The notes beneath the pieces are model-generated. The model was not told the DNA's origin. It saw only the letters and a list, made by a program, of their open reading frames with translations, and ran no database searches. DNA of 64,000 nucleotides from contig NZ_DAIUCK010000003.1 of NCBI RefSeq assembly GCF_036846205.1, positions 11,521 through 75,520 of the forward strand, in the 5' to 3' direction. Shown one piece after another: positions 59,949 through 64,000 of the stretch. How positions within the stretch are numbered: the first letter of the stretch is position 1; every line of letters starts with the position of its first letter. The position numbers and the translations under genes are program-made. The DNA comes from Rhabdothermincola sp036846205 (lineage in GTDB: Bacteria > Actinomycetota > Acidimicrobiia > Acidimicrobiales > Acidimicrobilacustridaceae).

Positions 59949-61844
59949 TCAGCCCGGCGCCGCCGCGCGGTGCGGATGACGCAGTGCACGATGATGAGCT
60001 GGACCGGCACCCTGACCGGTGAGGTTGTGGGCTGTGAGGATGAGTCCCACGTGCGAGAACGCCTGGGGGAAGTTGCCCAACTGGCGGCTGGCCTCGACGT
60101 CGTACTCCTCGGACAGCAGGCCTACGTCGTTGCAGAGGGCCAGCAACCGCTCGAAGCCCGCTCGAGCCTCCTCGACCCGACCGAGGAGCACCAGGTTGTC
60201 GAGCAACCAGAACGTGGTGAGGAGGAACGCGCCTTCACCTGGCGGGAGCCCATCGACCGTCGTCGTCGGCGCATCGGACTGGCCGGGACCGCCAGTGTCG
60301 CCGGCGTCGTGGATCGCCTCGGTGCGATAGCGGCGCACGAAGCCGTCGACGAGCAGCTCACGCTGGATCGCCTCCACGGTGCCCACGATGCGCGGGTCGG
60401 TCGGGGGCAGGAAACCCACCAGCGCCAGCATGAGGCAGCTCGCGTCCAGCTCGGTCGAGCCGTAGTACTGGGTGAACGCCCCCACCGCGGGGTCGTATCC
60501 CTTCTCGCAGATCTCGCGGTGCATGTCGTCGCGCAGCTCCATCCAACGAGACAGGTCCGGTGGGTGCGGCCGGACCCCTGCCTGCGCGCCGAGCTCGCAC
60601 AGATGGACCCACCGATCGATCGCCACCCAGGCCATCACCTTCGAGTGCACGAAGTGCCGGCGCGGCCCTCGTACCTCCCAGATCCCGTCATCAGGCTCCG
60701 TCCAGACCTCACGCACGTGTTCCACCAGCATGCGGGCCAGATCCCAGGCGTCCGGCGGCAGCTCGTTGCCGAGGCAGGCGTGCGAGTGCAGGAACATGTC
60801 CATGACCTCGCCGTAGACGTCGAGCTGGAACTGCCCACTGGCCGCATTCCCGATCCGGACCGGGGTCGAGCCTTCATAGCCGGGCAACCAGTCGATCACC
60901 GTCTCGACCAGGCGGCGTTCCCCACCGACCCCGTACATGATCTGCATCTTGTCTGGGCTGCCAGCGATCACCCGACGCAGCCATTCGCTCCACGCCACCG
61001 CTTCGCTCCCGTATCCCGCCTCGCTCAGCGCCGTGAGCGTGAACGTCGCATCGCGCAGCCAGCAGTAGCGGTAGTCCCAGTTACGCACCCCACCCAGATA
61101 CTCCGGAAGCGATGTCGTTGCCGCCGCCACCACCCCGCCGGTCGGGGCGTGCGTGAGGGCCTTGAGTGTGATGAGCGAACGCATCACGGCATCCGCGTAG
61201 TCCCCCTCATAGGCGCAGCGAGCGGACCATACCTGCCACCAGCGTTCGGTGTGCTCGAGGACCGCCACGGCGTCGATCGGATCGGGAACCGCCTCGTGCG
61301 ACGGGAACCACTGCATCACGAACGGCACCCGGTCACCGCTGCTCACCTCGAAGGAGGCGACCGTGGTGAGGTCCCGACCTTCGAGCTTCACCGGCGTGCG
61401 CAGCACCAGCCCGTCGGCACCGCCGATCGCGACCCCACCACCCTCGATGGCTCGCACCCACGGGACGATGGCGCCGTAGTCGAAGCGAACGATGAGCTCC
61501 AGGTCGATCCTGACCGTCCCCGAGCGGCCTTCGACGATCCGCACCAGCTCGACGCCGCGGCGCCGGATGGGCATGAAGTCGATGATCGCCACCTGCCCGG
61601 CAGGCGTGGTGAACACCGTCTCGAGCACGAGCGTGTCCCCCCGGTACCGACGCTCGACCCTCGATGGCCGGTCGTGCGGCGCGAGGAGCCAGCGACCGTG
61701 GTGGCGGTCACCGAGCAGGGCCGCGAAGCAGGCTGCACTGTCGAAGCGCGGCGCGCAGAACCAGTCGATGGACCCGTCACGACCGACCAGAGCGACCGTC
61801 TCGGTGTCACCGATGATGGCGTAGTCCTCGATCAGCGACGGCAT
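59949..61844 (-). CDS. GH15 glycoside hydrolase (trehalase/glucoamylase-like)
   Basis: A 631-residue enzyme with the N-terminal beta sandwich of prokaryotic GH15 (IEDYAIIGDTETVALVGRDG, SIDWFCAPRFDS) and an (alpha/alpha)6 barrel: YLGGVRNWDYRYCWLRDA, the catalytic acid in DDGIWEVRG and the base Glu in LLSEEYDVEA. Actinobacterial relatives are trehalases or glucoamylase-like enzymes. No signal peptide, so it is cytoplasmic. It is divergent from zwf, linking glucose release and oxidation. Confidence 0.87.
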   Translation of the reverse strand: MPSLIEDYAIIGDTETVALVGRDGSIDWFCAPRFDSAACFAALLGDRHHGRWLLAPHDRPSRVERRYRGDTLVLETVFTTPAGQVAIIDFMPIRRRGVELVRIVEGRSGTVRIDLELIVRFDYGAIVPWVRAIEGGGVAIGGADGLVLRTPVKLEGRDLTTVASFEVSSGDRVPFVMQWFPSHEAVPDPIDAVAVLEHTERWWQVWSARCAYEGDYADAVMRSLITLKALTHAPTGGVVAAATTSLPEYLGGVRNWDYRYCWLRDATFTLTALSEAGYGSEAVAWSEWLRRVIAGSPDKMQIMYGVGGERRLVETVIDWLPGYEGSTPVRIGNAASGQFQLDVYGEVMDMFLHSHACLGNELPPDAWDLARMLVEHVREVWTEPDDGIWEVRGPRRHFVHSKVMAWVAIDRWVHLCELGAQAGVRPHPPDLSRWMELRDDMHREICEKGYDPAVGAFTQYYGSTELDASCLMLALVGFLPPTDPRIVGTVEAIQRELLVDGFVRRYRTEAIHDAGDTGGPGQSDAPTTTVDGLPPGEGAFLLTTFWLLDNLVLLGRVEEARAGFERLLALCNDVGLLSEEYDVEASRQLGNFPQAFSHVGLILTAHNLTGQGAGPAHHRALRHPHRAAAPG

Positions 61845-61904
61845 GCCCGGTCAGCTTGCCACCTCACCGATCGTCCCGGCCGGCACGGAACGAGGGACCA
61901 CCGC

Positions 61905-61910
61905 TACGTT
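61905..61910 (+). promoter_or_regulatory. -10 box of zwf (leaderless)
   Basis: TACGTT, 6 nt before the ATG at 61917. Confidence 0.5.
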
Positions 61911-61916
61911 TCCCGC

Positions 61917-63341
61917 ATGTCTCGTGGGGAACCCGACGCGAACCGGCCACGCTCGGACGCACTGGTGATGTTCGGCGCCAGCGGCGATCTGGCCCGCAAG
62001 AAGCTCTTCCCGGCCGTCTACCGCCTGGCTGCCCGGGGGCTGCTCGAGGTTCCGGTCATCGGGGTCGCCCTCGACCGCTGGACCGACGACGACCTGCGGG
62101 CACGCGCCGAGCAGGCCGTGCGTGAGGAGGGTGGGCACTGGGACCAGGCCGTGTTCGACCGGCTGGCGTCCTCGATGCGCTACGTCGCTGGCGACTACCA
62201 GGATCCTGACACGTTCGCCCGGCTCCGCGCGACCGTCGGCGGCGCCCGCCACCCCATCTTCCATCTCGCGATCCCTCCTTCGATGTTCGCCACCGTGGCC
62301 AGCAGCCTCGCTGCCGCCGGGCTCGCTGAGGGGGCGCGGCTCATCGTGGAGAAGCCCTTCGGGCGCGACCTCGCCAGCGCCATCGAGCTCAACGACATCC
62401 TGCACGCGCATTTTCCGGAGAGCGCGATCTTCCGGATCGACCACTTCATCGGTAAAGAGTCGATGCGCAACCTGCTCATCACTCGCTTCACCAACACCAT
62501 CCTCGAGCCACTGTGGAACCGCTCGTACGTCCGGTCGGTGAAGATCACCATGGCCGAGGCGTTCGGGGTGGAGGACCGGGGCGGGTTCTACGACGGCGTC
62601 GGCGCGCTGCGGGACGTGATGCAGAACCACCTGCTGCAGATGGTCGCACTGGTGGCCATGGAACAGCCCGTGAACGAGAGCAGCCGCGCGCTGCGCGACG
62701 AGAAGGCCAAGGCGCTCGCCGCGGCTCGCCCCGTGGATCCCGGCCACTACGTCCGTGGCCAGTACGAGGGCTATCTCGAGGTGGATGGCGTTCGACCGGG
62801 ATCCGACACCGAGACCTTCGGTGCGTTCCGGCTCGACATCGACTCGCCCCGCTGGCACGGGGTGCCGTTCTTCCTGCGCGCCGGAAAGGCCCTGGCTGAG
62901 ACCGTCACCGAGATGACCGTGGAGCTGCGCTCACCCCCGGTGCCGCTGTGGATGCCACGCCACAAAGACGAGCTGCCGCCGAACACCATCCGCATCGAGG
63001 TGAAGCCCAACAGCTTCACCGCGGTCACGATGCTCCAGAAGGTGCCCGGCGAACAGATGACCCCCCGACCGATCACCATCGCGCCACCCCGCCAGCTGTG
63101 GACCGACGTGGGCCCCGAGCCGTACGAGTTGCTCATCGAGGAGGCGATGGCGGGAGACCCGACGCTGTTCGCCCGGGAGGACTCCATCGAGGAGTCGTGG
63201 CGGATCGTGGAGCCGATCCTCACCCAGCGCCCAACGGTCGTCGTGTACCCGCGTGGGTCATGGGGACCGCCAGAAGCCGACGCGCTGGTGCACGGGTATG
63301 GCCGCTGGCCGGGCGAGCCACCGGCGGCGTCGCGCTGCTGA
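61917..63341 (+). CDS. zwf: glucose-6-phosphate 1-dehydrogenase
   Basis: Oxidises glucose 6-phosphate to the lactone with NADP, the first step of the pentose phosphate pathway. The 474-residue protein has MFGASGDLARKKLFPAVYRL (coenzyme loop GASGDLA), VEKPFGRDL, the catalytic RIDHFIGKE and the substrate region DGVGALRDVMQNHLLQM. The leaderless ATG at 61917 fits the family start. The next gene overlaps by one base (TGATG), forming a two-gene operon. Confidence 0.95.
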   Translation: MSRGEPDANRPRSDALVMFGASGDLARKKLFPAVYRLAARGLLEVPVIGVALDRWTDDDLRARAEQAVREEGGHWDQAVFDRLASSMRYVAGDYQDPDTFARLRATVGGARHPIFHLAIPPSMFATVASSLAAAGLAEGARLIVEKPFGRDLASAIELNDILHAHFPESAIFRIDHFIGKESMRNLLITRFTNTILEPLWNRSYVRSVKITMAEAFGVEDRGGFYDGVGALRDVMQNHLLQMVALVAMEQPVNESSRALRDEKAKALAAARPVDPGHYVRGQYEGYLEVDGVRPGSDTETFGAFRLDIDSPRWHGVPFFLRAGKALAETVTEMTVELRSPPVPLWMPRHKDELPPNTIRIEVKPNSFTAVTMLQKVPGEQMTPRPITIAPPRQLWTDVGPEPYELLIEEAMAGDPTLFAREDSIEESWRIVEPILTQRPTVVVYPRGSWGPPEADALVHGYGRWPGEPPAASRC

Positions 63342-63931
63342 TGGACGCTGGTCGGCCCCAGGTCTACCTGGTCCGGCACGGCGCGACGGACTGGAGCGTG
63401 AGCGGCCGCCACACCGGCCGGACCGACCTCCCACTCAACGACGCCGGGAGGAGCCAGGCCGACGACGTCGCCCACCTCCTTGCCGGGCGATCGTTCGCGC
63501 TGGTGCTCGTGAGCCCGCTCCGCAGGGCGCAGGAGACCTGCGCCGCGGCAGGCTATCTGGACCGAGCAATCACCACGGCCGACCTTCGCGAATGGGACTA
63601 CGGGGACTACGAGGGCCTGACCACCGCCGAGATCCGCCGGCGCGTACCGGGCTGGACCGTCTGGACCGGACCCATCCCCGGTGGTGAACGCCTCGAGGAC
63701 GTGGCCGAGCGGGCCCGACGGGTGATCGAGCGAGCGCTCGACGCCGGCGGAGACGTCGCGCTCTTCGCCCACGGTCACATCCTGCGGGTGCTCACCGCCT
63801 GTTGGTGCGAGCTCCCGCCGAGGGAGGGGCGACGCTTCCCGCTCGAGACTGCGACGTTGTCCGTCCTCGGTTGGGAGCACGAGCATCGGGGGGTACGGCT
63901 CTGGAATCGTCCCTCGTCCCGAGAGTCCTGA
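63341..63931 (+). CDS. histidine phosphatase family protein
   Basis: A 196-residue phosphoglycerate-mutase-like phosphatase: the RHG motif is in VYLVRHGATDWSVSGRHTGR, then LVLVSPLRRAQET, the Glu in REWDYGDYEGLT and the second catalytic His in VALFAHGHILRVL. Broad sugar-phosphatase activity is common; with zwf upstream it may act on sugar phosphates. Coupled to zwf by a one-base overlap. No gene is seen in the last 69 nt of the window. Confidence 0.87.
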   Translation: MDAGRPQVYLVRHGATDWSVSGRHTGRTDLPLNDAGRSQADDVAHLLAGRSFALVLVSPLRRAQETCAAAGYLDRAITTADLREWDYGDYEGLTTAEIRRRVPGWTVWTGPIPGGERLEDVAERARRVIERALDAGGDVALFAHGHILRVLTACWCELPPREGRRFPLETATLSVLGWEHEHRGVRLWNRPSSRES

Positions 63932-64000
63932 GCTCGTTGGCTGTGCCCCCTGGCAAGACACGCCGAGGCACCACCCGTCGACACCCCACCCGTCGAGACC

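Noticed and set aside
59970..61916. Very long plus-strand open frame that runs through the GH15 gene into zwf
   Set aside because: It is antisense to a well-conserved GH15 enzyme and has no family similarity before MSRGEPDANRPR; the zwf start at 61917 has its own promoter.
1..64000. CRISPR arrays, rRNA genes, prophage genes
   Set aside because: No regularly spaced repeats, rRNA motifs or phage structural genes were seen.

Overview
The window is high-GC bacterial DNA with dense genes on both strands. Frequent GTG and TTG starts, few Shine-Dalgarno sequences and many leaderless-looking promoters suggest an actinobacterium. The gene set (ethylmalonyl-CoA genes, an ffs-dnaX-ybaB-recR block, OB-fold/TrkA/TrkA/KimA synteny, a mycothiol-type DinB protein, a two-domain LuxR regulator) fits a deep-branching lineage such as Acidimicrobiia; the exact taxon is inference. 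All positions were counted by eye and may be off by a base in places. LAYOUT. 1-4.1 kb: crotonyl-CoA carboxylase/reductase and methylmalonyl-CoA epimerase (minus), then a DivIVA-like coiled coil and an acetyl-CoA acetyltransferase with a strong terminator. 4.2-4.9 kb: a VapBC module. 4.9-11.3 kb: recR, ybaB, dnaX, the SRP RNA, tRNA-Ser(GGA), a membrane/spermidine-synthase-like fusion, tadA and tRNA-Ser(CGA). 11.4-21.6 kb: a META lipoprotein, an ABC exporter, an SDR, a truncated acyl-CoA-ligase remnant, a lipoprotein, nfo, a GH36 alpha-galactosidase, xseAB and a polyprenyl diphosphate synthase. 21.7-25.3 kb: a six-PAS GGDEF-EAL protein. 25.3-38.0 kb: TetR, two alpha/beta hydrolases (one without its nucleophile), Fur, a serine hydrolase, prfC, a PQQ-propeller protein, a CDF transporter, a lipoprotein with an esterase-like domain, and amt. 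38.0-42.0 kb: tRNA-Ala followed by a decayed accessory patch with a VapC beside an unusually large partner protein, a GNAT/RHH TacAT-like module, two MarR fragments and a frameshifted hydrolase. 42.2-49.7 kb: a LAL-type LuxR regulator, a small leader-like protein coupled to a lipoprotein, a D-aminoacylase-type amidohydrolase, an MBL protein, a DinB-like protein and TetR. 49.8-58.7 kb: an ion-transport region with a tandem-repeat TMEM175-type channel, two small envelope or zinc proteins, a P-type ATPase behind what looks like a yybP-ykoY manganese riboswitch, and a potassium cluster (OB-fold, two TrkA proteins, KimA-like permease). 58.7-64 kb: a diiron protein, a GH15 enzyme, zwf and a histidine phosphatase. 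HOW THE GENES FIT TOGETHER. The thiolase, Ccr and epimerase suit C2/C4 assimilation through ethylmalonyl-CoA. Several neighbouring genes overlap by four bases (ATGA, GTGA, TTGA), so translational coupling is common. At least ten transcription units have a TANNNT hexamer exactly 6 nt before the start codon, which is what leaderless mRNAs would look like. The strongest leads are the manganese-type riboswitch on the ATPase, the large VapC partner, the two-repeat TMEM175 channel and the toxin-antitoxin operators that overlap leaderless promoters.
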